Shown in pieces: positions 15,657 through 24,883 of a DNA stretch of 64,000 nucleotides (position 1 is its first letter; every line of letters begins with the position of its first letter). Under the pieces are notes generated by a model, which saw only the letters and a program-made list of their open reading frames with translations, ran no database searches and was not told the DNA's origin. The position numbers and the translations under genes were made by a program. Location of the stretch: positions 2,418,001 through 2,482,000 of the forward strand of contig NZ_CP009555.1 in assembly GCF_000959365.1 (NCBI RefSeq), in the 5' to 3' direction. This DNA is from Burkholderia oklahomensis C6786 (lineage in GTDB: Bacteria > Pseudomonadota > Gammaproteobacteria > Burkholderiales > Burkholderiaceae).

Positions 15657-17150
15657 TCAGAAGCGCGGCAGGTCCGGATGCGGCAGCAGCCCGCCGCGCA
15701 CGTGCATCCGGCCGTATTCGGCGCAGCGCGCGCGGGTCGGAATCCCCTTGTCCGGATTCAGCAGCTCGGGCGGATCGAACGCGCGCTTGACCGCGAAGAA
15801 CGCGTCGCACTCCTGCGGCGAGAACTGCACGCACATCGAATTCAGCTTCTCGACGCCGACGCCGTGCTCGCCCGTCACCGTGCCGCCGAATTCGACGCAG
15901 GTCTCGAGGATGTCCGCGCCGAACGCTTCCGCGCGGTGCAGCTCGTCGGGATCGTTCGCGTTGAACAGGATGAGCGGGTGCATGTTGCCGTCGCCCGCAT
16001 GGAACACGTTGATGCAGCGCAACCCGTATGTCTTCTCCATCTGCTCGATGCGCGCGAGGAGCGGCCCGATCGCGCGGCGCGGCACCGTGCCGTCCATGCA
16101 GTAATAGTCAGGCGAAATGCGGCCCGCGGCCGGGAATGCGTTCTTGCGGCCCGACCAGAATCGCAGCCGCTCGGCTTCGCTGCGCGATATCTGGATGCGC
16201 GTCGCGCCGTGCTCGCGCAGCACCGCGGTCATCCGCACGATCTCCTCGGCGACTTCTTCCTGCGTGCCGTCCGATTCGCACAGCAGGATCGCGGCCGCGT
16301 CGAGATCGTAGCCCGCGTGCGTGAATGCCTCGACCGCCTGCGTCGCCGGCTTGTCCATCATTTCGAGGCCCGCGGGGATGATGCCCGACGCGATGATCGC
16401 CGCGACCGCCTCGCCGCCCTTGACGACGTCGTCGAAGCTCGCCATCACGAGCTGCGCGGCCTGCGGCTTCGGGATCAGCCTGACCGTGACCTCGGTGACG
16501 ATGACGAACATTCCTTCGCTGCCGATCGTGACGGCGAGCAGGTCGAGGCCGGGCGTGTCGAGCGCGAGCGAGCCGAACTCGACGATCTCGCCGTCGCTCG
16601 TCACGCCGCGCACGCGCAGCACGTTGTGGCACGTGAGCCCGTACTTCAGGCAATGAACGCCGCCCGAGTTTTCGGCGACGTTGCCGCCGATCGTGCATGC
16701 GATCTGCGACGACGGATCGGGTGCGTAGTAGAGCCCGTACGGCGCGGCGGCTTCGGAAATCGCGAGATTGCGCACGCCCGGCTGGATCGTCGCCGTGCGC
16801 GCGTACGAATCGATTTCGACGATCCGCGTGAAGCGCGCGAGCGACAGCACGACGCCGTGCCCGATCGGCAGCGCGCCGCCCGACAGGCTCGTGCCCGCGC
16901 CGCGCGGGACGATCGGCACGTCCATCCGCCGGCAGATCTGCGCGATCCGCTGCACCTGCGATTCGGTCTCCGGCAGCACGACCGCGAGCGGCAGCCGGCG
17001 GTATGCGGAAAGCGCGTCGCACTCGTACGCGGCCGTGTCCTCGTCGCGGTACAGCAGGCAGTGGGTCGGCAGCACGGCCATCAGCGCCTGCACGACCTCG
17101 CGCTGGCGCTGCGCGCGCAGATCGGCCGACAGTTCGGCGGGGGCGTTCAT
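15657..17150 (-). CDS. glcD: Glycolate oxidase catalytic subunit GlcD
   Basis: 497-residue FAD flavoprotein that oxidises glycolate (and D-lactate) in the glc complex. The PCMH FAD-binding domain shows PIVPRGAGTSLSGGALP, QPGVRNLAISEAAAPYGLYY, DPSSQIACTIGGNVAENSGG and VTIGSEGMFVIVTE. The FAD-linked oxidase C-domain has NVFHAGDGNMHPLI and VTGEHGVGVEK. The C-terminus PEL(L)NPDKGIPTRARCAEYGRMHVRGG matches GlcD. It is the first of the glcDEF genes and is preceded by a second, paralogous FAD oxidase gene. Confidence 0.95.
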   Translation of the reverse strand: MNAPAELSADLRAQRQREVVQALMAVLPTHCLLYRDEDTAAYECDALSAYRRLPLAVVLPETESQVQRIAQICRRMDVPIVPRGAGTSLSGGALPIGHGVVLSLARFTRIVEIDSYARTATIQPGVRNLAISEAAAPYGLYYAPDPSSQIACTIGGNVAENSGGVHCLKYGLTCHNVLRVRGVTSDGEIVEFGSLALDTPGLDLLAVTIGSEGMFVIVTEVTVRLIPKPQAAQLVMASFDDVVKGGEAVAAIIASGIIPAGLEMMDKPATQAVEAFTHAGYDLDAAAILLCESDGTQEEVAEEIVRMTAVLREHGATRIQISRSEAERLRFWSGRKNAFPAAGRISPDYYCMDGTVPRRAIGPLLARIEQMEKTYGLRCINVFHAGDGNMHPLILFNANDPDELHRAEAFGADILETCVEFGGTVTGEHGVGVEKLNSMCVQFSPQECDAFFAVKRAFDPPELLNPDKGIPTRARCAEYGRMHVRGGLLPHPDLPRF

Positions 17151-17217
17151 GTCTCCTCCTGGTCCGCGACGGACGGCCCGATGTCGTTCGCCGGTCTCGT
17201 CGCTGGCTTCGTTTTCG

Positions 17218-18624
17218 TCATGCGTCGATCGTGAAGATCTTGCCGGGATTCATCAGATTGTTCGGATCGAGCGCGAGCTTGATCGCGCGCATCGCGTCGA
17301 CCGCGTTCTCGCCGTGCTCGGCCGCGAGAAAGCGCATCTTGTGCAGCCCGATGCCGTGCTCGCCCGTGCAGGTGCCGCCCATCCGCAGCGCGCGCTCGAC
17401 GATCCGGTCGTTGAGCGCTTCGGCTTCGGCGAGCTCCTCGGGCTTCGAAGGATCGATCAGGATCGCGACGTGGAAGTTGCCGTCGCCGACGTGGCCGACG
17501 ATCGGGCACGGCAGCGACGACGCTTTCAGGTCGACCTCGGTTTCCTCGACGCACGCGGCGAGCTGCGAGATCGGCACGCAGACGTCGGTCGTCACCGCGC
17601 GGCAGCCGGGCTTCAGTTGCAGCATCGAGAAATAGGCGTGATGGCGCGCGGACCATAGGCGCGTGCGGTCTTCGGGACGCGTCGCCCATTCGAAACCCTG
17701 GCCGCCGTTCTGCGCGGCGAGCTCCTCGACTTGCTGCGCCTGCTCGCGCACGCCGGATTCGGTGCCGTGGAATTCGAAGAAAAGCGTCGGCGCCTCGGCG
17801 AGCCCGAGATGCGCGTTGCGATTGATCGCGCGCACGGCGAGCGCGTCGACGAATTCGACGCGCGCGATCGGCACGCCGATCTGGATCGTCTCGATCACGG
17901 TGCGCGCGGCGGCGCTCATCGACGGAAACGCGCACACGGCGGCCGACGCCGCCTCGGGTTGCGGATGCAATCGCAGCGTGATCTCGGTGATCACGCCGAG
18001 CGTGCCTTCCGATCCGACGAAAAGCCGCGTGAGATCGTAGCCCGCCGACGACTTGCGCGCGCGCGTGCCGGTCTTCACGATGCGGCCGTCCGCGAGCACC
18101 ACGGAAAGGCCGAGCACGTTCTCGCGCATCGTGCCGTAGCGCACCGCGTTCGTGCCCGATGCGCGCGTCGCGGCCATCCCGCCGATGCTCGCGTCCGCGC
18201 CCGGGTCGATCGGAAAGAAGAGGCCGGTGTCGCGCAGCGCGTCGTTGAGCGCGCGGCGCGTGACGCCGGGCTCGACGGTCGCGGTCATATCGTCGGCGTC
18301 GATCGACAGCACGCGGTTCATCTCCGACAGATCGAGCGACACGCCGCCGCGCACGGCAAGCAGATGGCCTTCGAGCGACGAGCCGACGCCGTACGGGATC
18401 AGCGGCACGGCGTGCCGGGCGCAGAGGAGGACGACGTCGCGCACGTCGTCGGCCGTGCGCGCGAACACGACGGCGTCCGGCAGTTGCGGATCGAAAGGAG
18501 ACTCGTCGCGGCCGTGATGGGCGCGCACGGCTTCCGCAGTCGACATGCGCGAGGCGAACCGGGCGGCGAGCGCGTCGACGAACGCTGCGGGAAGCGGGCG
18601 ATGCGGCGGGGCGGGGTGGTTCAC
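17218..18624 (-). CDS. FAD-linked oxidase (GlcD/D-lactate dehydrogenase-like)
   Basis: 468-residue paralogue of GlcD in the FAD_binding_4/FAD-oxidase_C family. It has LIPYGVGSSLEGHLLA, VEPGVTRRALND, DPGADASIGGMAATRASGTNAVRYGTM-type FAD contacts and a C-domain with GHVGDGNFHV and CTGEHGIGLHKM. The DASIGGMAATRASGT version is typical of D-lactate dehydrogenases (cytochrome type) rather than GlcD. The substrate is therefore probably D-lactate or another D-2-hydroxyacid, but it could be glycolate. It lies 67 bp upstream of glcD on the same strand and probably shares its transcript. It is divergent from the cobalamin adenosyltransferase gene. Confidence 0.9.
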   Translation of the reverse strand: MNHPAPPHRPLPAAFVDALAARFASRMSTAEAVRAHHGRDESPFDPQLPDAVVFARTADDVRDVVLLCARHAVPLIPYGVGSSLEGHLLAVRGGVSLDLSEMNRVLSIDADDMTATVEPGVTRRALNDALRDTGLFFPIDPGADASIGGMAATRASGTNAVRYGTMRENVLGLSVVLADGRIVKTGTRARKSSAGYDLTRLFVGSEGTLGVITEITLRLHPQPEAASAAVCAFPSMSAAARTVIETIQIGVPIARVEFVDALAVRAINRNAHLGLAEAPTLFFEFHGTESGVREQAQQVEELAAQNGGQGFEWATRPEDRTRLWSARHHAYFSMLQLKPGCRAVTTDVCVPISQLAACVEETEVDLKASSLPCPIVGHVGDGNFHVAILIDPSKPEELAEAEALNDRIVERALRMGGTCTGEHGIGLHKMRFLAAEHGENAVDAMRAIKLALDPNNLMNPGKIFTIDA

Positions 18625-18775
18625 GCGAGTCTCCTGGGGGCAGATCTTTATGGCAGGCGCCGCGGCGAGGCGGCCGAATCATTTTACGCTCGAAAGCATG
18701 CGCGCCGCCGCCAAGGCGGCTGCGATAATAGGGATTTCACCGACGCGGCGCGCGCCGCTGACCATGGGGACACGA

Positions 18776-19327
18776 ATGGGCAATCGCTTGAGCAAGATCG
18801 CGACCCGCACGGGCGACGACGGCACGACGGGCCTCGGCGACGGCAGCCGCGTGCGCAAGGACGACGCGCGGATCGCGGCGATCGGCGACGTCGACGAATT
18901 GAATTCGCAGATCGGCGTGCTGCTCGCCGAACCGCTGCCGGGCGATATCCGCGCGGCGCTGTCGACGATCCAGCACGACCTGTTCGATCTGGGCGGCGAG
19001 CTTTGCATCCCGGGGCACGCGGCGATCACCGACGCGCATCTCGCGCGTCTCGACGACTGGCTCGCGCACTACAACGGGCAGTTGCCGCCGCTGAAGGAGT
19101 TCATCCTGCCGGGCGGCGCGCGCGGCGCGGCGCTCGCGCACGTGTGCCGGACCGTGTGCCGGCGCGCTGAGCGCTCGATCGTCGCGCTTGGCGCACACGA
19201 GACGCTCAACGCGCCGCCGCGCCGCTACGTGAACCGGCTGTCGGATCTGCTGTTCGTGCTCGCGCGCGTGCTGAACCGCGTGGCGGGCGGCGCCGACGTG
19301 CTGTGGGACCGCGCGCGTGCGCGCTGA
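18776..19327 (+). CDS. PduO-type ATP:cob(I)alamin adenosyltransferase
   Basis: 183-residue trimeric enzyme that transfers adenosyl from ATP to cob(I)alamin, making coenzyme B12. The N-terminal ATP motif is KIATRTGDDGTTGLGDG. The family blocks DELNSQIG, FILPGG and CRRAERSIVAL (about residues 126-136) are present, and the C-terminus with YVNRLSDLLFVLARVLN is complete. ATG 18776 was chosen. An ATG 12 bp upstream (18764) is in frame and equally possible. A GATAAT -10-like box lies at 18724-18729. No other B12 genes are nearby. Confidence 0.93.
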   Translation: MGNRLSKIATRTGDDGTTGLGDGSRVRKDDARIAAIGDVDELNSQIGVLLAEPLPGDIRAALSTIQHDLFDLGGELCIPGHAAITDAHLARLDDWLAHYNGQLPPLKEFILPGGARGAALAHVCRTVCRRAERSIVALGAHETLNAPPRRYVNRLSDLLFVLARVLNRVAGGADVLWDRARAR

Positions 19328-19405
19328 ACGCGTTGATGCGCATCATTGCAATCCCGAACCCGTTGTGTCGAGGTGCGACAATTTGACTGGCGGGGGCGCG
19401 CTCAT

Positions 19406-19430
19406 AAACATGTATCGTTCGAGAATGTTT
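19406..19430 (+). promoter_or_regulatory. NsrR-like inverted repeat upstream of hmp
   Basis: AAACAT (19406-19411) and ATGTTT (19425-19430) form a dyad. The left half extended (AACATGTAT) resembles the half-site reported for the nitric-oxide repressor NsrR. It ends 17 bp before the hmp start, where repressor binding would block transcription. The right half is less perfect. Confidence 0.45.
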
Positions 19431-19447
19431 AACGGAGGAATACTTTC

Positions 19448-20656
19448 ATGACGCAGATGACCGCCGAGCAAATGGCCCGAGTGAAAGCGACCGCACCGGT
19501 TCTCGCGGAGCACGGCGCGACGATCACGAAGCACTTCTATCAACGGATGTTCGGGCGCCATCCCGAGCTGAAGAACGTCTTCAACCAGACGCACCAGAAG
19601 ACGGGCAGCCAGCCGGAAACGCTCGCGAAGGCGGTCTACGCGTACGCGGCGAACATCGACAATCTCGGCGCGCTCGGCGGCGCGGTGTCGCGGATCGCGC
19701 ACAAGCACGCGAGCCTGAACATTCGGCCGGAGCACTATCCGATCGTCGGCGAGAACCTGCTCGCGTCGATCGTCGAGGTGCTCGGCGACGCGGTCGATCC
19801 GGACACGCTCGAAGCGTGGCGCGTCGCGTACGGCCAGCTCGCGACGATTCTGATCGGCGCGGAGGCGAATCTGTACGAGAACGCCGCATGGAGCGGCTTC
19901 CGTCCGTTCAAGGTCGCGAAGAAGGTGCGCGAGAGCGACGAGATCACGTCGTTCTACCTGACGCCCGCCGACGGCGGCGCGGCGCCCGAGTTCGAGCCGG
20001 GTCAGTACATTTCGGTGAAGCGCTTCGTCGGCGACATGGGCGTCGATCAGCCGCGCCAGTACAGCCTGTCCGACGCGCCGCACGGCAAGTGGCTGCGGAT
20101 CTCGGTCAAGCGCGAAGCGGGGCGCAGCGAGGAAGTGCCGGCGGGCAAGGTGTCGACGCTGATGCACGATGGCGTCGACGTCGATTCGATCGTCGAAGTC
20201 ACCGCGCCGATGGGCGACTTCGCGCTGAATCGCGATGCGTCGACGCCCGTCGTGCTGATCTCGGGCGGGGTCGGGATCACGCCGATGGTGTCGATGGCGA
20301 CGACGCTCGTCGCATCGGGCAGCGAGCGTGAAGTGCGTTTCATCCACGCTTGCCGGTCGGCGCGCGTGCACGCGTTCCGCGACTGGCTGAACGACACGGC
20401 CGACGCGCATCCGAACGTGAAGCGCGCGGTGTTCTACGAAGAGGTCGGCGCGAACGACCGGCCGGGCGTCGATCACGACGGCGAAGGGCGGATCACGCCG
20501 GCGGCGCTCGAGCGTCACGCGCTCGTGCCGGATGCCGATTACTACATCTGCGGCCCGATCGCATTCATGAAGCAGCAGCGCGATGCGCTCGTCGCGCTCG
20601 GCGTCGCGCCGGAGCGCGTGCAGACCGAGATCTTCGGTTCGGGCGCGCTCGAATGA
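19448..20656 (+). CDS. hmp: Flavohaemoglobin / nitric oxide dioxygenase
   Basis: 402-residue three-domain NO-detoxifying enzyme: NO + O2 + NAD(P)H to nitrate. The globin domain (1-140) has proximal His in IAHKHASLNIRPEHYPIVG and the LEAW(R) heme-pocket segment. The FAD domain has the RQYSLSD flavin motif and the NAD(P) domain has GGVGITPM and CGPIAFM. Length is typical for Hmp. The start ATG has a strong GGAGG 12 nt upstream. A dyad resembling an NsrR site overlaps the probable promoter, and a strong terminator follows, so it is a single-gene unit. Confidence 0.97.
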   Translation: MTQMTAEQMARVKATAPVLAEHGATITKHFYQRMFGRHPELKNVFNQTHQKTGSQPETLAKAVYAYAANIDNLGALGGAVSRIAHKHASLNIRPEHYPIVGENLLASIVEVLGDAVDPDTLEAWRVAYGQLATILIGAEANLYENAAWSGFRPFKVAKKVRESDEITSFYLTPADGGAAPEFEPGQYISVKRFVGDMGVDQPRQYSLSDAPHGKWLRISVKREAGRSEEVPAGKVSTLMHDGVDVDSIVEVTAPMGDFALNRDASTPVVLISGGVGITPMVSMATTLVASGSEREVRFIHACRSARVHAFRDWLNDTADAHPNVKRAVFYEEVGANDRPGVDHDGEGRITPAALERHALVPDADYYICGPIAFMKQQRDALVALGVAPERVQTEIFGSGALE

Positions 20657-20699
20657 CGAAGCGGCGGCGAACGGTGGACGTTCGCTGAAACGAAATGGA

Positions 20700-20732
20700 G
20701 AAGCCCGGCGTTTCGAGCCGGGCTTCTTTTTT
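20700..20732 (+). terminator. Rho-independent terminator of hmp
   Basis: GAAGCCCGGC and GCCGGGCTTC form a 10-bp perfect stem with a 7-nt loop, followed by six T. It lies 43 bp past the hmp stop. Confidence 0.92.
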
Positions 20733-20870
20733 GCGGACGCGCTTCACTCGCTTGCGCGTGCGACGCGCGGCGAGCGGCCGGGGCATGTGGCGCGAAGCAG
20801 GGCGGAGCGGCGAGCGCGGCGGGCCGTGGGTGGCGGGCCGTGCGCGGCCGGCGAACGAGGCGCGTGCAAC

Positions 20871-20901
20871 GCACGAGACGCACGAGACGCACGAGACGCA
20901 C
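20871..20901 (+). repeat. 9-bp tandem repeat GCACGAGAC x 3
   Basis: Three exact copies plus a GCAC partial fourth lie in the gap between the convergent hmp and aroG genes. Confidence 0.9.
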
Positions 20902-20945
20902 GGCGCACGCATCGAGCCGCGCCGCGTCGCCCGGCCCGCCCGCGA

Positions 20946-22019
20946 TCAGTTCCCGCTGCCGCGCGCGACGCGCCGCGCCTTCACCGATTCGGCGAGGCCT
21001 TCGAGCACCTTCACGCTGTCGTCCCAGTTGATGCACGCATCGGTGATGCTCTGGCCGTAGGTCAGCTCGCAGCCTTCCTTCAGATCCTGGCGGCCCTCGA
21101 CGAGATGCGATTCGACCATCACGCCGACGATCCGCTCGTCGCCCGCCGCGATCTGGCGGCCGATGTCCGCACAGACCGGGATCTGGTTCTCGTGCTTTTT
21201 CGAGCTGTTCGCGTGGCTCGCGTCGATCATCAGCCGCGCGGCGAGGCCCGCCTTGCCGATGTCCGCGCATGCGGCGTTCACGCTGTCCGCGTCGTAGTTC
21301 GGCGTCTTGCCGCCGCGCAGGATCACGTGGCAGTCCTCGTTGCCGGCCGTCGACACGATCGCCGAATGCCCGCCCTTCGTCACCGACAGGAAATGGTGCG
21401 GCTGCGATGCGGCCTTGATCGCGTCGACCGCGATCTTCACGTTGCCGTCGGTGCCGTTCTTGAAGCCGACCGGGCACGACAGCCCCGACGCGAGCTCGCG
21501 GTGCACCTGCGACTCCGTCGTGCGCGCGCCGATCGCGCCCCACGAGATCAGGTCGGCGATGTACTGCGGGCTGATCATGTCGAGGTACTCGGTGCCGGCG
21601 GGCAGCCCCATCTCGTTGATCTCCAGCAGCAGCTCGCGCGCGGTGCGCAGGCCGTCGTTGATCTTGAAGCTGTTGTCGAGATGCGGATCGTTGATGAGCC
21701 CCTTCCAGCCGACCGTCGTGCGCGGCTTCTCGAAGTACACCCGCATCACGATCTCGAGCTCGTTCTCGAAGCGCTCGCGCTCCTTGACGAGCCGGCCCGC
21801 GTATTCGAGCGCCGCCTTGGTGTCGTGAATCGAGCACGGCCCGATGATGACGATGAGGCGATCGTCCATCCCGTGCAGGATCCGGTGCATCGCCTGGCGC
21901 GAGTTGTAGATGAGCTCCGACACCGCTTCGCTCAGCGCGAATTCGCGGATCAGGTGCGCAGGCGGAATCAGTTCCTTGAGTTCTCGGATGCGGACGTCGT
22001 CGGTATTGTGCGGGGGCAT
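20946..22019 (-). CDS. aroG: 3-deoxy-7-phosphoheptulonate (DAHP) synthase, class I
   Basis: First step of the shikimate pathway: PEP + erythrose 4-phosphate to DAHP. The 357-residue protein has the AroF/G/H blocks: IIGPCSIHD, RVYFEKPRTTVGWKGLINDP, SWGAIGARTTESQVHRELASGL, GFKNGTDG, DASHANSSKKH and a C-terminal VGVMVESHLVEG and CINW. ATG 22019 has GGAGAA 8 nt upstream. Which aromatic amino acid inhibits it cannot be read here. A terminator and a short leader-like reading frame lie upstream (22067-22210), so transcription attenuation is possible. Confidence 0.96.
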   Translation of the reverse strand: MPPHNTDDVRIRELKELIPPAHLIREFALSEAVSELIYNSRQAMHRILHGMDDRLIVIIGPCSIHDTKAALEYAGRLVKERERFENELEIVMRVYFEKPRTTVGWKGLINDPHLDNSFKINDGLRTARELLLEINEMGLPAGTEYLDMISPQYIADLISWGAIGARTTESQVHRELASGLSCPVGFKNGTDGNVKIAVDAIKAASQPHHFLSVTKGGHSAIVSTAGNEDCHVILRGGKTPNYDADSVNAACADIGKAGLAARLMIDASHANSSKKHENQIPVCADIGRQIAAGDERIVGVMVESHLVEGRQDLKEGCELTYGQSITDACINWDDSVKVLEGLAESVKARRVARGSGN

Positions 22020-22066
22020 GCTTGGGTTCTCCAGTTCGGTGCGCCGCCCGGCGAACGCGGGTGCGG

Positions 22067-22210
22067 CTAGCTATTCAATTCGACAAATCGGGTTGTTCGG
22101 GAAAGCCTGCGGATCGGTCCGTCTGCCGCTCTTGCGAACCGGCGGGGCGAAAAAAAACCGCCGGGTTCGCCGGCGGTTTTTCGGGAATTCGGTTGCGCTT
22201 CGCGCGCCAT
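22067..22210 (-). CDS. Possible 47-residue leader peptide upstream of aroG
   Basis: An ATG at 22210 with an excellent GAGAGGAG ribosome-binding site 5 nt upstream opens a 47-codon frame ending in TAG at 22067-22069. A strong terminator hairpin (22150-22181) lies inside it. Its U-run encodes two phenylalanines, and two further Phe codons follow. This arrangement resembles an attenuator leader. It lacks a run of Trp or Tyr codons and is Arg-rich, so it may be a chance frame downstream of tldD. Confidence 0.3.
   Translation of the reverse strand: MAREAQPNSRKTAGEPGGFFSPRRFARAADGPIRRLSRTTRFVELNS
22150..22181 (-). terminator. Strong terminator between tldD and aroG (possible attenuator)
   Basis: AAAAACCGCCGG and CCGGCGGTTTTT form a perfect 12-bp stem around GTTCG, with an 8-base U-run on the minus-strand transcript. 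It either ends tldD transcription or controls aroG. The remainder of the 22020-22430 gap shows no other gene. Confidence 0.9.
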
Positions 22211-22430
22211 CACTCCTCTCGATCCGCCAGCGGTCTGAGATGCCAAAAAAAGTAAAAGTAAAACTTTGCGGACATGGCGGAAATGCGGTTCATCAATGAA
22301 GCGATACGAGAACGAGATTTATACCCGGTCGGGGCGCAACTGGCAATCCTGTGACCCTAAAAATGCGGGCAATCCGCGCGATGTGGGCGATTCGCGCGAA
22401 TTGTCTGCGCCGCGATGCGGCAACGCCGCA

Positions 22431-23900
22431 TTATGACGCGGTGCCGCCGACCGTCATGTTGTCGAGCCGCAGCGTCGGCTGGCCGACGCCGACGGGCACG
22501 CTCTGCCCCTCCTTGCCGCACACGCCGACGCCCGTGTCGAGCTTCATGTCGTTGCCGATCATGCTCACGTACTTGAGCGATTCCGGGCCGCTGCCGATCA
22601 GCGTCGCGCCCTTCACCGGGTACGTGACCTTGCCGTTCTCGATCATGTACGCCTCGGACGCCGAGAACACGAACTTGCCGTTCGTGATGTCGACCTGGCC
22701 GCCGCCGAAGTTCACCGCGTAGAGGCCGTGTTTGACCGACTCGATGATCTCCTGCGGATCCTTGTCGCCGTTCAGCATGTACGTGTTCGTCATCCGCGGC
22801 ATCGGCAGCGCCGCGTACGATTCGCGCCGCGCATTGCCGGTGACGGGCATCTTCATCAGCCGCGCGTTCAGCGTGTCCTGGATGTAGCCCTTCAGAACGC
22901 CGTCCTCGATGAGGGTCGTGCATTGCGTCGGGTTGCCTTCGTCGTCGATGTTCAGCGACCCGCGGCGGTTCGGCAGCGTGCCGTCGTCGACGACCGTCAC
23001 GCCCTTCGCCGCGACCTGCTCGCCGATGCGGCCCGCGAACGCCGACGAGCCCTTGCGGTTGAAGTCGCCTTCGAGACCGTGGCCGATCGCTTCGTGCAGC
23101 AGCACGCCGGGCCAGCCCGGGCCGAGCACGACCGTCATCGCGCCCGCGGGCGCGGGACGCGCGTCGAGGTTCACGAGCGCCGCGTGCACCGCGTCGTCGA
23201 CGTAGCGCGACAGCACGTCGTCGGTGAAGTAGCCGTAGTCGAAGCGGCCGCCGCCGCCGCCCGAGCCGATCTCGCGCCGGCCGTTCTGCTCGGCGATCAC
23301 CGTCACCGACACGCGCACGAGCGGGCGGATGTCCGCCGCGAGCGCGCCGTCGCTGCGCGCGACGAGCACGACGTCGTATTCGCCCGCGAGGCCCGCCATC
23401 ACCTGCGTGATACGCGGGTCGCGGCCGCGCGCCATCTGCTCGACGCGCTCGAGGAGCTTCACCTTCGCGGTCGCGTCGAGCGACGCGAGCGGATCGGAGG
23501 GCAGGTACAGGTCGCGGCCCGAGATGCGTTTCAGCGACGACGCGGCGCGAATCCTCTGCTTGCCGCCGCCCGCGGCGGCGATCGCCTTCGTCGCCGCGGC
23601 CGCCTGGAGGATCGCGTCGGACGACAGGTCGTCCGAATACGCGAACGCGGTGCGGTCGCCCGCGACCGCGCGCACGCCGACGCCCTGGTCGATGCTGAAG
23701 CTGCCCGATTTGACGATGCCTTCCTCGAGACTCCACGCTTCGCTGCGGGTCGCCTGGAAGTACAGGTCCGCGTAGTCGACGCGATGCGTGAAGATGTCCG
23801 CGAGCGTGCGCGTCAGGAGGGTTTCGTCGAGGCCGTACGGCGTGAGCAGGACGTCCTTCGCGAGTGCGAGATTGCGGATGCCGGGTTCGATGATGTTCAT
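22431..23900 (-). CDS. tldD: Metalloprotease TldD
   Basis: 489-residue subunit of the TldD/TldE (PmbA) protease, which degrades unfolded or leader peptides and matures microcin B17-type peptides and gyrase inhibitors. The zinc-binding HEAIGH motif lies near residue 265 ([18 protein letters not shown]), with the distal metal-ligand region around the [10 protein letters not shown] end. The N-terminal domain has the [20 protein letters not shown] block. Length matches TldD and not PmbA. The partner pmbA is not in the window, which is normal since the two are usually unlinked. Confidence 0.95.
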   Translation of the reverse strand: MNIIEPGIRNLALAKDVLLTPYGLDETLLTRTLADIFTHRVDYADLYFQATRSEAWSLEEGIVKSGSFSIDQGVGVRAVAGDRTAFAYSDDLSSDAILQAAAATKAIAAAGGGKQRIRAASSLKRISGRDLYLPSDPLASLDATAKVKLLERVEQMARGRDPRITQVMAGLAGEYDVVLVARSDGALAADIRPLVRVSVTVIAEQNGRREIGSGGGGGRFDYGYFTDDVLSRYVDDAVHAALVNLDARPAPAGAMTVVLGPGWPGVLLHEAIGHGLEGDFNRKGSSAFAGRIGEQVAAKGVTVVDDGTLPNRRGSLNIDDEGNPTQCTTLIEDGVLKGYIQDTLNARLMKMPVTGNARRESYAALPMPRMTNTYMLNGDKDPQEIIESVKHGLYAVNFGGGQVDITNGKFVFSASEAYMIENGKVTYPVKGATLIGSGPESLKYVSMIGNDMKLDTGVGVCGKEGQSVPVGVGQPTLRLDNMTVGGTAS

Positions 23901-24010
23901 GCGGATTTGGGGATTCTCAAATTCTGAAACGGTTGTCGGACGCGCCTTCTTTCCGGTTAGATGGATCGCGGCGGCCGTCTTTCAATGGCGGCGGTCCGGT
24001 GATCCGGCGC

Positions 24011-24838
24011 TCATGCGAGCACGCGGTGCCGCCAAGCGGGCAGGCTCTGCCGCACGTCGGCGATCCGCGCGGGATCGATATCGCCCGCGACGACGCCCGC
24101 GCCTTCGTCGCGCACCGCGACGATTTCGCCCCACGGATCGACGAGCATGCTGTGGCCCCACGTGCGGCGGCCGTTTTCGTGCTTGCCGCCTTGCGCGGCG
24201 GCGAGCACGTAGCATTGATTCTCGACCGCGCGGGCGCGCAGGAGCGTCTCCCAATGCGCGCGGCCCGTCGTGTACGTAAATGCCGACGGCACGACGATCA
24301 TCGCGCAGTCGCCCATCTTCCGGTACAGCTCCGGAAAGCGCAGATCGTAGCAGACCGACAGGCCGACCCGGCCGAACGGCGCGTCGAACGTGCGCACCGC
24401 GTCGCCCGGGCGGATCGTGCGCGCCTCGTCGAACGACTCGTCGCCCTTCTCGAAGTTGAACAGGTGGATCTTGTCGTAGCGGGCCGCTTCGCGCCCCTGC
24501 GGGTCGAACACGAGCGTCGTGTTCAGCACGCGCGACGGCTCGGGCGCCGAGAGCGGCAGCGTGCCGCCGATCACCCAGACGCCGTGCGCTTGCGCGCGGT
24601 CGGCGAGAAAGCGCTGGATCGGGCCGTCCTGGTAGCGCTCGGCGAGCGCGAGCTTGTCGGCGTCGGTGTGACCCATGAAGCAGAAATATTCGGGCAGCAG
24701 CACGAGCCGCGCGCCCGACGCCGCCGCGTCGGCGATCAGCCGGCCGGCTTCGGCGAGGTTGCGTTCGAGATCGGGCGTGCTGACCATCTGCAGCGCGGCG
24801 ACCCGAAACGGCGTGGCTAAGGCGTGGCGGTCGGTCAT
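24011..24838 (-). CDS. Carbon-nitrogen hydrolase (Nit1/deaminated-glutathione-amidase-like)
   Basis: 275-residue nitrilase-superfamily amidase. The catalytic triad is visible: Glu in LLPEYFCFMG (about residue 50), Lys in RYDKIHLFNFEKG (about 115) and Cys in LSVCYDLRFPELYR (about 154). Length and motifs fit the Nit1/YbeM branch, which repairs deaminated glutathione, rather than true nitrilases. It lies between yhdP and tldD on the same strand (45 and 110 bp gaps), an order conserved in betaproteobacteria, and is probably co-transcribed. Confidence 0.9.
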   Translation of the reverse strand: MTDRHALATPFRVAALQMVSTPDLERNLAEAGRLIADAAASGARLVLLPEYFCFMGHTDADKLALAERYQDGPIQRFLADRAQAHGVWVIGGTLPLSAPEPSRVLNTTLVFDPQGREAARYDKIHLFNFEKGDESFDEARTIRPGDAVRTFDAPFGRVGLSVCYDLRFPELYRKMGDCAMIVVPSAFTYTTGRAHWETLLRARAVENQCYVLAAAQGGKHENGRRTWGHSMLVDPWGEIVAVRDEGAGVVAGDIDPARIADVRQSLPAWRHRVLA

Positions 24839-24883
24839 GGCGGATTCGATAGCCGAAAAAAGGGTGCGGGCCCGGCGGCCGCG

